Source: Adiantum capillus-veneris (Eukaryota; Streptophyta; Polypodiopsida; Polypodiales; Pteridaceae). From it: a DNA stretch of 64,000 nucleotides. A program made the position numbers and the translations under genes. The stretch is taken from NCBI GenBank assembly GCA_014529385.2, contig CM043965.1, positions 10,776,412-10,840,411 of the forward strand, given 5' to 3'. A model generated the notes under the pieces. It was not told the origin of the DNA. It saw only the letters and a program-made list of their open reading frames with translations, and made no database searches. Shown here in pieces: positions 36,065-47,467 of the stretch. Position 1 is the stretch's first letter, and each line of letters starts with the position of its first letter.

Positions 36065-36631
36065 TGTCACAAAATGATGATGTGGCATGACCATCCGCGG
36101 ACAGGGCAAATCATGCAGACACATGATGTGGCAGATCTAATGACCTGGTAGAAATCCAGATTTCGTGCTGACTGTTGACGTGGCAATACGAACATCCGCA
36201 AATTGCGCTAGCAGCCTGCTAACGTGGTAGAACTGTACGAAATTCCGAAAACTGCGCCGATGCTTTTTGGGGGAAGATTTAGGAGCCAATTGTTTTTGGG
36301 ACTCCTTGCTTTTGAGTTTACTGCTTTTGGGACTCTGCTTTTGGCATCCCTTCTATCAATAAATAAGCCCAAGGGCCTCACTCTTTAGGGAATCTTGACA
36401 CAGAGTCTGAGAGCAAAGGACCCCTATGGTAGTTGTACTTTGCTCAAGATTTAATATAATAAAGAAATACCGAAAGAGGCGTCAGGCTTTGGGGCCAATA
36501 CCTCTGAGCACAAAACTATGATGGGCCATGTCGTCTCAAATTGAACTGTGATTTAGAGTAGTGAAGTATTTTCAGTGAATCTCTCTCTCGTGTCACGACA
36601 GATTCTAGACTTGGGGTGTCCAAGTATGTCA
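36065..36631 (+). repeat. Right LTR of A1
   Basis: Begins TGTCACAAAATGATGA after the purine tract and ends near GTATGTCA. It has a single copy of the block that is tripled in the left LTR. Confidence 0.85.
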
Positions 36632-36799
36632 TTGGGGAAAGATTTTGGAGCCAATTGCTGTTGGGACTCCTTGCTTCTGAGTTTACTGCTTTTGGGGCTT
36701 TGTCTTTGACTGCCAAACGAGACAAGTTGCGATCTGGGGAGGCATTTGGTTGTAAAAGCCCTCTATATCTCATCGCTAGGTTATTTGCGGGAGAAGTGA
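36632..36799 (+). other. A-LTR scrap joined to a D-family fragment (left part of D2)
   Basis: 36632-36712 repeats the middle of an A-type LTR (GATTTTGGAGCCAATTG). From about 36715 the sequence matches the inside of D1 read on its minus strand, up to GGTTATTTGCGGGAG. The D match continues on the far side of E at 47463. Confidence 0.65.
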
Positions 36800-36958
36800 T
36801 GTGAGGTGCAGCGGAAGTGAATGTTGAACTTTGCTCAAGATGAGTGCTCCGAACTGTGCTCAAGGGTTCCTTTTAGTTACGGGAGGGAGAGCCTTCCATT
36901 CCTTTAGTGAGAGAGTGCAATGATCACAAACAAAGTGAATGACACTGTGAATGAAGGT

Positions 36959-36998
<40 letters not shown>

Positions 36999-37985
36999 AT
37001 ACGACACCAAACGGTTCTCAAGCCTCCTCCAAGGGCCCCCCTCTCTATGGCGAGAGAGGTCTATGCTATTGATTGCACAAATCTCGTACAATGGTCTAGA
37101 TGCAATGGACTTGCCCACGATGTCGACGACAATGATGACAACGACGAGAACGGGCTGAAATCTGAAAACGCTAGGGCTGAAATCTGCAAATGCTGACTTC
37201 TGCTGAATTCTGACGTTGTGTCCACAAGGACGGCGATGGCAACGACGCAACGATGATGCGTTGAAAACGCAGATGCTAAAATCTGCGGACAGCGGGCTGA
37301 ATCTGCAAACGTTGGCTGATCTAACGGTACGGCGAGGATCTGCTGCGGGTAGGTGAGATCAACGAGGCTAGGGGCTGATCTGCTGTGTCTAAATGATGAA
37401 AACTGAAAACGCTGATGCAATGGGGCTGATCTGTTGCCAGGAACTGCAAAACGCTAGACAAGTCTGCAAGATGCAAAAACGCTAAGCCTGATCTGGGATC
37501 TATAACCGCCAAGTGGTGGAATCTGGAAACGCTGGCTGATCTGGGATGTCCAAAAACACCAGGTTGTCTTGTGTCTGAAAACGCTAAGTCTCTTGCCGGT
37601 CTTGCTGAGAAGGTGCATTGCAAGTCACTGGAACTTCTGCTGCCTCTTCTGTCAGAAAGTGCTAGCGCTAGGTTTTATTTATAGTAGCTTAGCAAATTTG
37701 CCCTACCCAGTTTTCCAACAAAGTCACTTATTAAATAATAAGTGAAAAATGGATAAATAGTAAAAATGGGTTCTGTGCACTGTAAAATGCTCTTGATAGG
37801 TACTGACTGTCATGCTCATGATCATGTTCTGTGCAACCAAAGGATATGCAACTACTCTAAGTGCCTGGACATGCACGGCTTGCATACAAGCTCACAAAGG
37901 TGTAAGAACACTTTCTAAGCTGACCTAAACACTGGACTTGAAGTAGCTTGTTCACATGCACATAGGGTTAGATGTGCACGTGACA
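36800..37985 (-). repeat. 3' LTR of element E
   Basis: 1186 bp. On the minus strand it starts TGTCACGTGCACATC and ends CCGCTGCACCTCACA. A (GA)n tract lies at 36963-36994. The block CACTTATTATTTAATAAG followed by TGACTTTGTTGG, shared with B, F and the solo LTR, lies near 37710-37745. Confidence 0.9.
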
Positions 37986-37996
37986 TCCCCTCCTTT

Positions 37997-39672
37997 TCAA
38001 AGTGAGGTACTGGTACCAAGCTGCATGGCTTCCTTGTAGTCTGCCAACAACTCTAGGTAATCTTTGAAAAACTCTTTATCGACCCACATTGCCTCGTGGG
38101 TTCCTCTATCCTTGAACTTCAAAAAGTAATGTCTGACTTGCTTCTTTGAGCCATGGCGAGACCAATGCAACAACACTTGCTCCGGCTCCATGACTTCGGC
38201 TTCATCGATGATCTTGGACTCTTCTTCTTCGGAAATATCCTTCGGAGGTGTTCCCTGAAACACTTTCAACCAAGAAACATAGAAAATGTTGTACATTGAC
38301 CATGAGTTAGACAATTGCAATTTTAACGAAACCTCAATGATATTTTTAATGACAGGAAATGGACCATACATTCTGAAAGACAACTTAGGACACTTCTTTC
38401 CCACTTGCTTAAGACGTTACTTCATGATTCTTAAATAAATCCAATCCCCTTCCTTGATAGAAACATCCTAACGATGCTTGTTAGCCTGTCGTGAGTAAGA
38501 CTCGTAAGCCTTGCTTACCCCAAGCTTCACACTCTCGGAAATCTCATCCAACGACTGACTTTCAACATTGGCATCAGGCATTTGACTGACCAAGCGAGTC
38601 AAAAGTGACTGGAACGGACGGTCAAAAGCTGCCTCATACAGAGTTCTACCAATGGCAGAGGAATAAGAATCATTCAAAATAGCTTGAACCAATGGAAGAT
38701 CGAGCTCCCAATGAGACTGTTGATCATGCACATATGACTTCAAAACATCAAAAGCCAATTGATTGTAAATTTCCGTTTGACCATCTGATTGTGGATGAAA
38801 AGTTGATGAAAAATTCAAATTAGTGCCAAATTTTCAAAAAGTGCGCGCTAAAAATTGAACGTGAACTTAACATCCCTATCTGAAACAATCAACTTTGGCA
38901 AACCACAGAGGGGGTACCAATGCTTTATGAACAATTTTACTACATCTTATGCAGTGATTGTGGCCTTACAAGGAATCAGCATGCAAAACTTGTTGAAATG
39001 GTCAACAATTGTCAAACATTGAGTGTTCCTTGAATGCAAACTAGATGGAAGGTTAGTCACAAAATCCACAGAAATATCCTGAAAAGGTCCATCGAGAATA
39101 GGCAGCGGAAGCAAAAGGCCTTGCTGCTTACCTCGAGGAGCCTTTAACTTTTGACAAATAGTGCACTGTGTGACATAACAAAACACATCCTTTCGCATTT
39201 TGGCCAATAAAAGAATATTTCTATTTTTTCCAGAGTGTTCATTCCCCTGTGCCCACACGTGAGAGAGTCATGTACATCATGCAATATGGTTGTCCTGAGA
39301 GAGGGCAACACACATAGACGGTCACGAAAATACAACAAACCTTTACGAATGAGATAGTTGCTAAGCCCTTAGGAAGCAAGAGCCTACAACCATTGCTTAC
39401 CAAACTCGGAGTCTGCATACTGGTTCTTCATGCTGTCGAAAGACCCCAGAAGAGAAACAGTGGATCTTGACTCAAGAGCCAGGATCTGTCCTTTGCGACT
39501 TAACGCATCTGCAAAACAAAGTTAGCTTTACCAGGCACGTACACAATCAAACCTCCAAATTACACAAAAAATTGTGACTACCTTGCTTGGTGATCACTCC
39601 AATGTGCACTAGGCATAGACTGGAGCCACTTGAGGGCTTAGCCATCTATGCGAACTGTAAACTCTCTACCAT
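37997..39672 (-). pseudogene. E integrase with chromodomain-like C-terminus and RNase H tail
   Basis: Read downward: an RNase H piece near 39672-39600 (GREFTVRIDG, ALKWLQSMPSAHW), the integrase zinc-binding region 39338-39144 (H...H, then CTICQKLK), the core (DISVDFVTNLP with the first Asp; HPQSDGQTEI with the Glu at 38818-38770), and the C-terminal part at 38404. The last 60 residues (EPEQVLLHWSRHGSKKQ, HYFLKFKDRGTHEAMWVD) look like a chromodomain, as in chromoviruses. Stops and frameshifts separate all these blocks, and the middle of the core is damaged near 38820-38946. Confidence 0.85.
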
Positions 39673-39674
39673 AT

Positions 39675-39751
39675 TGTCACAGGACGGGCACCACGTGCCA
39701 ATAGAAAAGAACAGACTGAACACACTTTTAGCACTTCAATAACAATTGAAC

Positions 39752-39782
<31 letters not shown>

Positions 39783-40342
39783 CGACACTCGACACGGAGT
39801 GGCGGAATTCCACCCTAGAGTGTATTAACCCCAAACCTTGGCGCCCCTTTCGGAATTTCTTTATATTGCATCAACACAGTACAAGCCGGTACTCCAGACT
39901 TTGCATCTTCTCCTGGAAGCATGCCAAAGAATGAGCCCTTAGTACATATAAAGGCCCTTGGCTTATGAAAAGCAATTTACATGAAAAGCCTTCAAACTCA
40001 AAAGCTTCTGGTCTAAAAGCAATGCCAAAAAGCTGCCAGCATAAATCACAGAATTCCGTACAACTGCCACGTCTGCACTGTCAGCACGTTTTGTGGCAAT
40101 CTGCCACGTCAGCACTGTAGCGGAAAATCCGAAACTACCACGTCATCAACCGCTACGTATGTGTGCGGGTCCTGCTTTATTTTAATCCTTTAAGTCACTT
40201 GGGGCCCCATCGGACGGGGTCTCCATAAGTTGGTAGGACTTCTTCTTCTGTTACTTGTTCTTCTTAGGGTTTAGGCCCCTCAGTCGGCATCTGCAAGTTG
40301 GCTCCATTCTTCAAGGCTTTGACACGTCAGTAGTTTGTGACA
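39675..40342 (-). repeat. 3' LTR of D1
   Basis: Partner of 42299-42928, with a (GA)n run at about 39756-39781. Flanked by the D1 purine tract on its high-coordinate side. Confidence 0.88.
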
Positions 40343-40457
40343 TCTCCCCTTCTTGAAAGAGAGTAATCGTCCGCCACTACAGCATATCTACAAAACAACT
40401 CAAGTATTAGCTCAAGAATTTTCGAGGGACATTGAGTTTGCTTTTTTTTTTTTTATT

Positions 40458-40590
40458 AAGGAGTTGGCTTCTCCTTTTGGCTCTTTTGATCAAGGAGTTG
40501 GCTTCTCCTTTCGGCTCTTTTGATCGAGGAGTTGGCTTCTACTTCGGCTCTTTTGATCAAGGAGTTGGCTTCTCCTTTCGTCCAGTTCGG
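40458..40590 (-). repeat. Four tandem copies of a 34-bp repeat in D1
   Basis: AGGAGTTGGCTTCTCCTTT recurs at about 40458, 40492, 40526 and 40559, joined by CGGCTCTTTTGATC. It lies just inside the 3' end of D1, in presumed untranslated sequence. Confidence 0.9.
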
Positions 40591-40900
40591 AGCTCTTGAT
40601 ATGTTGGTGTAGTAAAATTAGCCATCACACCCAAACCGCATTGATGTTCCACAGGTGTCTTGATACACTAAAATTACATACCCAAGCAATCTCATCCAAT
40701 TAGGAATATTCAATAGTTGGCACGTCACAATGCGACACAAATGCTTACATATGTATGTTACAAGACACAACAAACAGCGCTGTTGAGCACTCCCCCGAGA
40801 CAAACGGTCTGTGGTATGAAGCTACTCAACGACTACCTCATCACTCCCTCGCAAATAACCTAAAAAGGTCCGGGCCATGAGCTTAGGGGACTGTACAATC

Positions 40901-41115
40901 AAACGCTCCCAAGACCGTAGTCTACGTCGCTTGGACGTTCAAGCATACAACCAAACGCTCCCCAAGCATCGGCATGCGTTGTTCAGAGGTTTTCTAGCAT
41001 ACAACGGAACGCTCCCCAAACATCGGCTTGTGTCGTTCCGAGGTTTTCAAACATACAACAAAACGCTCCCCAAGCATCGGCCTGCGTCGTTCCGAGGTTC
41101 AAACAATACCAAAAC
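40901..41115 (-). repeat. Four degenerate copies of a 54-bp repeat in D1
   Basis: AACGCTCCCCAAGCATCGG-type units recur at 40901, 40953, 41007 and 41061. The period of 52-54 bp is close to 18 codons, so the plus strand shows an open frame with three to four 18-residue repeats. Because D1 is transcribed from the minus strand, I take the open frame as incidental. Confidence 0.85.
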
Positions 41116-41339
41116 AGTATTTCTTTCTTTTCCACTCGGGAGTAAAATCACCAATCATTGAAACCAGTATTTAAAACCAGAGTCATACAATTCAAATCGG
41201 CACCAAGACAGGTTTAAAACAAATAGCATCCATTTCAAACAAATTTCAAATAATACTTTCTCAAATAATGTTCAAAAGTATCTAACTAGAAAACAACTAG
41301 AGAGATCATTGAAGGCTTTGTTCGGACAACCGAACTTTG

Positions 41340-42000
41340 AGGACAATTGGCTTCCCCTTCTACATCACAATGACGGTTCGGTTCCGAACTTGGAGAGTTG
41401 CATCATTCTTGTCGTGCCAGGGCATGCCCAAGAGAACGTCGCAATTGTCCGAACTTTATAATGTGGAAATCGGCTTTTTCATGATAATCTTGTATAGTCA
41501 CTGGAAAGTTGTGTCGCGATTGAACTCCACCATTGCATAGCATTATCTTTAAGAAATCCCGCTGCTCGAGAAATCTTGGATTCTTCTGTACAGTTCCCCA
41601 AAGCATAGATGTTGTCGAATTGTTGTAAGAACTACAATGCTTTCTTGCCATCTTTCACCCTCGAAAAAGTGAAAAATTTGACTGTCGTGCCATCATTTTT
41701 GAAATCTTTGGGTTGGTTAGGCGCATATCCTGGGTATGGATAATAAGGGTATCCATATGGGCTCCAACCATTGTAGCCTGGTGGTGGTGGCGGTGGTGGA
41801 GGTGGAGGCAATGGCGGTTACATTGGATCAGGGTCAAATGGCTGCACCATATTCCTGAAGACTCCCCCGATCGGAACAAACAGCTGAGAAGGTTGCCGGT
41901 TGGAAGCTCTCGTACTTTCTGATGCCGAAGGAGGAGGTACCACCTGGGGCATTAGAGGAGGTAACATGTAGTTCAAAAATTGCTGAAACTTTGCAGCATC
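41340..42000 (-). pseudogene. D1 gag capsid fragment fused to a protease tail
   Basis: The capsid signature ESKISRAAGFLKDNAMQWW lies at about 41585-41527. A Pro/Gly-rich segment lies upstream near 41750-41830. Within 100 bp of the capsid motif the sequence changes to CDVLLGMPWHDKND (about 41445-41401), which is the end of a retropepsin. The zinc knuckle, the protease active site and all of RT to integrase are missing, so a large internal deletion joined gag to the protease tail. Confidence 0.7.
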
Positions 42001-42298
42001 AAAAGATTCTGTTGAGGATGCCGCGAAAGAATGTCATGAAGCTCGTTGAGCAGAAACTGTAAATATTCTGGTGAATCCATGAATTCCATGTCTTGGGTTC
42101 TCTATGGCTTATGCCCTGTAAGACGGAGCGACGAAGACGGGAGCACGCTCGATGCACGATGAAGTACAGGTGGGAGTGGCTAATAAGTCCGGGGTCGGGA
42201 CCCGAAGATACTTCGAGTAAAATTCCAGTAGCTCTGTCTGCTCTTTTGTAGGATCGGTATGCTTTCAGAAAAGCACACGCTTGATGCTTTGATACCAA

Positions 42299-42928
42299 TG
42301 TCACAAGACGGCACCACGTGCCAATAGAAAAGAACAGACTGAACAGACTTTTAGCACTTCAATAACAACTGAACTGAGAGAGAGAGAGAGAGAGAGACGA
42401 CACGCGACACGGAGTGGCGGAATTCCACCCCAGATTCGGTATTTCTTTATATTGCATCAACACAGTACAAGCCGGTACTCTAGACTCTGCACCTTCTCCT
42501 GGAAGCATGCCAGAGAATGAGCCCTTAGAAAATATTTAAAGGCCCTTAGCCTATGAAAAGCAGTTTACATGAAAAGCCTTCAAACTCAAAAGTTTCTGGT
42601 CCAAAAGCAATGCCAAAAAGCTGTCAATGTAAATCACAGAATTCCGTACAATTGCCACATCAGCACTGTCGACGCATTTTGCAGAAATCTCCCACGTCAG
42701 CACTGTAGCGGAAAATCTAGAAACTACCTCGTCATCGGCCACTACGCATGTGTACGGATCCTGCTTTATTTTAATCCTTTATGTCACTTGGGGCCCCATC
42801 GGACGGGGTTTCCATAAATTGGTAGGACTTCTTCTGTTACTTGTTGTTCTTAGGGTTTAAGCCCCTGGGCCGACATCTGCAGGTTGCCTTCATTCTTCAG
42901 GTCTTTGACACGTGAGCAGTTTGTGACA
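42299..42928 (-). repeat. 5' LTR of D1
   Basis: 630 bp, with a (GA)n tract near 42377-42395. The primer-binding site lies immediately inside at 42298-42283. Confidence 0.88.
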
Positions 42929-44039
42929 ATACAGAAAATGCTTCCAATGCTTAAGGTTCTTTGTCATTAACTGAATAGTTCTTTCTGCACTATTTAGCTT
43001 CCGACTAAGGAATGCCACTGGACGGCCATGCTGCTGAAGCACAGCGCGGCAGCGCCTAAGGCGACATTACTCGCGTCCGTCCATACCTCAAAGGGGTCAT
43101 CCCAAGAGGCAAGATAACACACGGCGCTTCTGTCACCGCAACCTTCAAAGCTGCAAAAGCCTCAATGGCTGCTTCGGGTAAATCCACGCACTGTCGGCGA
43201 GTCTTTACCCCTTTCAGAACATCTGCCATGGGTGCGGCAATGCGTGCAAAATTCTCTATGTGCGAACTATATGCTTGACATAAGCCAAGAAAAGAACGCA
43301 CATCATATGCAGTTTTGGGTAAATCCCAATTACCTATTTGTTCCACCTTCTCGGGATCTAGCTTGACACCTTTTGCAAAAATGATATAACCCAGATAAGT
43401 AACTTCAATGAGAAAAAACTCAGATTTCTTAACTGCAATGTACATCTGACACTCATCCAAACGGGTTAATACCCTTTCTACATCCTTTTCATATTGTTTC
43501 CATGATGCGGGAAAAATGAGAATATCACCAACCATATCACCAAAACTACCTACCATGAGACGGTTAAATGTACCCACGGCACCTGTCAATCCAAAAGGCA
43601 TGATCACATACTCCCATTGCCCTCGCTCTGTGCAAAAAGCGGTCTTGTAGATGTCGCCTTTGAATAGCCTTACCTGATGGTATCCACTTTTAAGATCGAC
43701 CTTACTCAAAACCTTTGCCCCATTGAGCCTCTCGAGGATATACTGAATGCGAGGAATCAGAAACTTATTCTTGACGGTCATGTTGTTCAATGCCCTGTAA
43801 TCAACACACAAACGAAACGAACCATCCTTCTTGCGGACAAATAAAACAGGAGCAACAAAAGGACTTACACTAGGACGTATGAATTCTCTATCCACCAACT
43901 CCGTGAGTTGCCGCCCTAACTCTTCTTCCTGAGTCTTGTACAAACGGTAGGGAACCTTACCTGATTGGCTGTGCCCCCTCCATGAGTTCGATGCGATGGT
44001 CCTCCGGCCGCTCGGGAGGGAGAGGGTGTGGAAGATCAT
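42929..44039 (-). pseudogene. E reverse transcriptase and start of RNase H, active site lost
   Basis: RT blocks are visible in order: [62 protein letters not shown] with the first catalytic Asp, and MPFGLTGAVGTFNR. The block that should carry YxDD reads GDMVGDILIF, so the Asp-Asp pair is gone and some residues are deleted. The connection domain follows (LGYIIFAKGVKLDPEKV, VRSFLGLCQAYSSHI). After 43056 the RNase H continues in other frames to GRPVAFLSRKLNSAERTIQL and KHFLY at 42929, where D1 is inserted. Confidence 0.9.
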
Positions 44040-44129
44040 CCTGCAAAAAGAGATAATTAAACTTGGTAAACAAAGTTGAATACCTGTCTAGAGCCTAAAT
44101 GCTCTAGGTAACTAGAGAGGCATAGATGA

Positions 44130-45493
44130 ATGCCGCTTGTGCCCGTGCTGTCTTAGGACAATCCTTCTTAATGTGACCCTTGACGTGACATTGATAACAA
44201 CGACCTTCCTTAGCATAAATGACTTGTTCTTCTGCCATTATGTATCCTCCTGTAATTTGTTGTGCGGCTTTTTCATCCGGGGTTAGCTTAGGTTTAACAG
44301 GTGCTTTAACTTTACCCTTAATTTCATTTTGAGAGTTCTTTTCTGAAGGAGTAGAGAAGATTGGCTAGAAGAGTTATCGTTCTTACCGTTTTGTGAGTTC
44401 GGGGAGTCAGAGAGGTACTGTGAGAAGACTTGTTCTCCTTAGGCTTTCCTTTGTTGTGCTTCATCTCCTGTGCGAGAGCAATCGCTACCGCCTTGCTAAG
44501 ATCCATTGGATTGAGTACTTCGACATCATACTTGATGTACTCATCCAAGCCATAAAGGAATGCCTCTTTGTGACCATCATCCGATTTGCGTAATTGGGTG
44601 CCAAGCTGCAAAACACGATTACAGAAAGACATATCTGACATATCATTTCGCTTGAGACTACGCCAATCATCTTTCAACCGAGCTAGGTACTGAGGTGGCA
44701 TAAACCGCGCCTTGAGCTTGTCTTGGAAGTCTGCTCAATTGAAAGAAAGGGGCACACCTTCTTCGGCTTCCTCTAGGTACACGGTCAATTATACCTCTTG
44801 CCATGCGTAATACCAATTAATGGCATCACCGCCAAGATACATGGCTGTCGTCAAAACCTTGCTATTTCTTGTTTTCTTAGTTGTCGCAAAGTAAGCATTA
44901 AATTGATGCAACCAAGAATGAATAATAGTAGCATCCATCTTACCGTCATACTTACCGAACGTCAACTTCTCAATGACGGGGTTGTTGGAATCCACTTCTC
45001 GACTTGTGTTATCTGAGGATTCGTCCACGTCCTTGAGTGGCTTGGACTTCGAGGTGAGTACATATACGACCAACTCTTGCATGCGTTGGTCTCTCTGTGC
45101 CTCAAGTTCTAATTTCAAGGCCGCTCGTCTTTCTTCGGCCGTCAAGCGCGCTTGACCACGCTCACGCTCCAAGGCTAACCGTCTTTCTTCGCGCTTGCGA
45201 TCCAAGTCTGCCTTTCTTTCTTCGCACTAGCGATCCAAGATTGCCTTTCGTTCTTCGGCCGCTAAGCGCGCTTCATCACGCTCGCGATCCAAGGTGGCAC
45301 GTTGCGCCTCTTGTTGTAGCATCATGTCCATCATCGTCTTGACCAAAGCCTCCACAGGATTTGGTACAACCCGTGGCGTAGATGGAGAAGGGGGAGGGTC
45401 GGAAAAACCTCCTGGTGGGGAAAATTCTTCTTCACCACCTCCATGCTCATCACCTTCACGCAAAGTATCCATTCCGCTTCGGGTGATGACCAT
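44130..45493 (-). pseudogene. E gag, several stops
   Basis: Starts at ATG 45493 (MVITRSGMDT), the same start as the ORF of F. A Pro/Ser-rich segment (FSPPGGFSDPPPSPSTPR) is followed by a charged Arg/Glu-rich coiled-coil-like region broken by a stop near 45227. Then come the capsid region 44990-44324 (LTFGKYDGKMDATIIHSWL, YLGGDAINWYYAW) and a CCHC zinc knuckle (CYQCHVKGHIKKDC) near 44200-44160. A repeated AAGAACC leader lies just upstream at 45510-45585. Confidence 0.87.
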
Positions 45494-45899
45494 ACACTGA
45501 GATCTTGGGTACTTAAATTCACGAGGAACTTGTGTTCTTGAGGTTCTTGGGTTCTTGAGGTTCTTGAGGTTCTGTAGCTTGCAATCGGTGTTAGAGAAGG
45601 CTTTTCTCTTACCCGAGCTCAACTCTTCCCTGCGGGTGCACCCCTTAACCAAAGTTGCTTTTTCCCACCGTCGATTGGCCGGCCGCTAAGTACACCGTCC
45701 GCTCTCAATGAGTGAAAAGAGGAACAAGGGAAGGCCGGACAAGCCCTTCTTTCTAGGGTTACCTGTCACTCTTCAAAAACACGATTAAGAGTCGACATGC
45801 CCAAGTGGACTTGGATTACGTGCGACCGCAACAAGCAAAAAATTTTCTTGTGGTTCTTTCCTTGAGTGATATACAACACTGCCAAAGCTCTGATACCAA

Positions 45900-46063
45900 C
45901 GTAAGGTGCAATGAAGTGAATGTTGAACTTTGCTCGAGATGAGTGCTCCGAACTGTGCTCAAGGGTTCCTTTTACTTACGGAAGGGAGAGCCTTCTGTTC
46001 CTTTAGTGAGAGAGTTAAATGATCACAAACAAAGTGAATGACACTGTGAATGAAGGTGTTGAG

Positions 46064-46106
<43 letters not shown>

Positions 46107-47462
46107 AAGAAAATCTATTAACGTCCTGTGGAGGCCAAAGCTGACCTGTAGGACAAAACCGATACATCTTCGGTTACATTCCAGTTCGGGTATCATAAAA
46201 GGCATGTGCAAAACATAACCTCGTTGCTCTCATGACTCATGAGAGCTAGGTTTACAATGGTAAGAAATCAACGTGTGCATAATGTATCTACATCTATAGA
46301 AGACCTAAGTCCATGTCTTTGTGGGAATGGATGGATTCTTGAAGTCTCGGATAATAGCTTTTCCTCCTCTATACACTGCCCATTTTCCTTGCTTCCTTGC
46401 TTCTCTGACTTTAGCCAACTCTTCGGCTCTATTTTTGAGTTGAAGGGGTGTCAATTCATCCGAGATCCATACCGATGTACCTTGCAATGATTTAGTCTGC
46501 TTCATTACCTTGATCTTCTCATGTAGGTTGTAGTAGCAGACCTTTGCCTACTTCCTTTTAACTTCAATGTGAGTTGGGTCACCAAGATCCACGAAGGGCA
46601 CCACTTAATCTTTCCTTAAGTATGTCTACATCTAGGATGTAGCCTTCTTAATGTTCATTTGCTAAAGTGCCCACCGACCAATAATCTGGTAGACCACCAA
46701 TTCTGACATATCCCTCCAAGCTTTTTTCCCTCTCATTTTCCTTCAAAACTGATAGCACGTCTTTAACAAAAGTCTCAGATTGTATCTTTGAAGTAATACG
46801 GTCTTGCTGTGCTGCTTCCGATGTCTCTTCTTGGGTTTTCTCTTGAATTTGTTGTTTGGTCACAACATCTTGTATAACTGCTCTTCTAGATTGGATATCC
46901 GGGCTTCTTTGGTAATCAACTCCGACTTCAAGCTGGTTACCTCCTGCTGTAGCCTCTTCAACTCGCTCATGATGAAGGTTTCCCATGGCGACTGTGGTTT
47001 GAGAGGGGGTGGAATGGGTGGGATACTTGAGGCCACGGTTGCCGCAAAAGTATTCTTGGGTGGGGCCATGTTAGTGTGAGTTGGGGGGTATGTCCACCCC
47101 ACAGGGGCCCCCACTCCCCATTGGGGGAGGCAAAAGAAAAAGGACCCCCCCCCCCCCCCCCCCTTTTGCTTCTTCCTCTTCTGTAGCTGTTGGAGGGGCT
47201 GGTGAAACCCCTACCCAGTTTTCCAACAAAGTCACTTATTATTTGGGTTATGTGCACTGTTAAATGCTCATGATGGGTACTAACTGTCATGCTCATGATT
47301 ATGCTGTGTGCAACCAGAGGATATGCAACGTCTCTAAGTGCCTAGACATGCACGGCTTGCACACAAGCTCACAAAGGTGCCAAAACACTTCCTAAGCTGA
47401 CCTGAACCCTGGACTTGAAGTAGCTTGTCAACATGCACATAGGGTTAGATGTGCACGTGACA
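45900..47462 (-). repeat. 5' LTR of element E, interior replaced by a LINE-like fragment
   Basis: 45900-46100 and 47206-47462 match the two ends of the 3' LTR (36800-37985). About 700 bp of LTR interior are missing and replaced by 1.1 kb of unrelated sequence. The inner terminus is CG in place of the canonical CA. Confidence 0.85.
46103..47205 (-). mobile_element. LINE-like fragment in the 5' LTR of E
   Basis: Minus-strand frames 47069-46860, 46880-46648 and 46505-46305 read as one decayed protein. It has a coiled-coil segment (SELKRLQQEVTSLKSELI), a central region, and a C-terminal part (LQGTSVWISDELTPLQ, REARKQGKWAVYRGGKAI). The last part resembles the C-terminal domain of L1-type ORF1 proteins. 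The fragment ends at 46103 with GACGTTAATA followed by a CTTT-rich tail. No endonuclease or RT is present. A (C)n run at about 47143-47163 lies near its 5' end. Confidence 0.55.
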
Positions 47463-47467
47463 AGTGA

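Larger units (their letters stand above)
29724..36631 (+). mobile_element. Ty3/gypsy element A1, non-autonomous, with C1 nested inside
   Basis: Left LTR 29724-30637 and right LTR 36065-36631 share TGTCACAAAATGATGA starts and long blocks of identity. The primer site ATGGTATCATAGC follows the left LTR, and a purine tract (AAGAGGGGGT) precedes the right one. The internal region holds a decayed gag, interrupted by element C1, then jumps directly to a chromodomain remnant; protease, RT, RNase H and most of integrase are absent. The right LTR is followed by a scrap of A-type LTR and not by a target duplication of the left flank (ACCGG). Confidence 0.88.
39675..42928 (-). mobile_element. Non-autonomous LTR element D1 inserted in the RNase H of E
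   Basis: On the minus strand the 5' LTR 42928-42299 is followed by the primer site TTGGTATCAAAGCATC. The 3' LTR is 40342-39675, preceded by a purine tract (CAAGAAGGGGAGA). The LTRs begin TGTCACAAACT and end TGTGACA. E's RNase H reads KHFLY on one side and YGREFTV on the other, so the insertion split one domain. The target duplication is imperfect (GTAT against ATAT). The interior is a gag fragment fused to the tail of a protease, with the rest of pol deleted. Confidence 0.88.
36800..47462 (-). mobile_element. Ty3/gypsy chromovirus-like element E, decayed, hosting D1 and a LINE fragment
   Basis: It is flanked by a perfect AGTGA target duplication (36795-36799 and 47463-47467). On the minus strand it runs: 5' LTR 47462-45900, primer site TTGGTATCAGAGCTTTGG ending at 45899, gag 45493-44130, RT 44039-43056, RNase H (split by D1), integrase, chromodomain-like end at 37997, purine tract AAAAGGAGGGGA, and 3' LTR 37985-36800. 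The LTRs begin TGTCACGTG. Each LTR carries many AGCGTTTT motifs. The coding region has several stops, and the RT active site is lost. Confidence 0.92.

Noticed and set aside
36632-36712. Second right LTR for A1
   Set aside because: Only a middle portion of an A LTR is present, without either end, so it is a rearranged scrap.
40458-40590. CRISPR-like array
   Set aside because: Direct tandem repeats with no unique spacers, inside a plant LTR element.
40877-41161. Repeat protein with 18-residue units on the plus strand
   Set aside because: It lies antisense in D1 untranslated sequence and follows from a 54-bp tandem repeat whose length happens to be a multiple of three.
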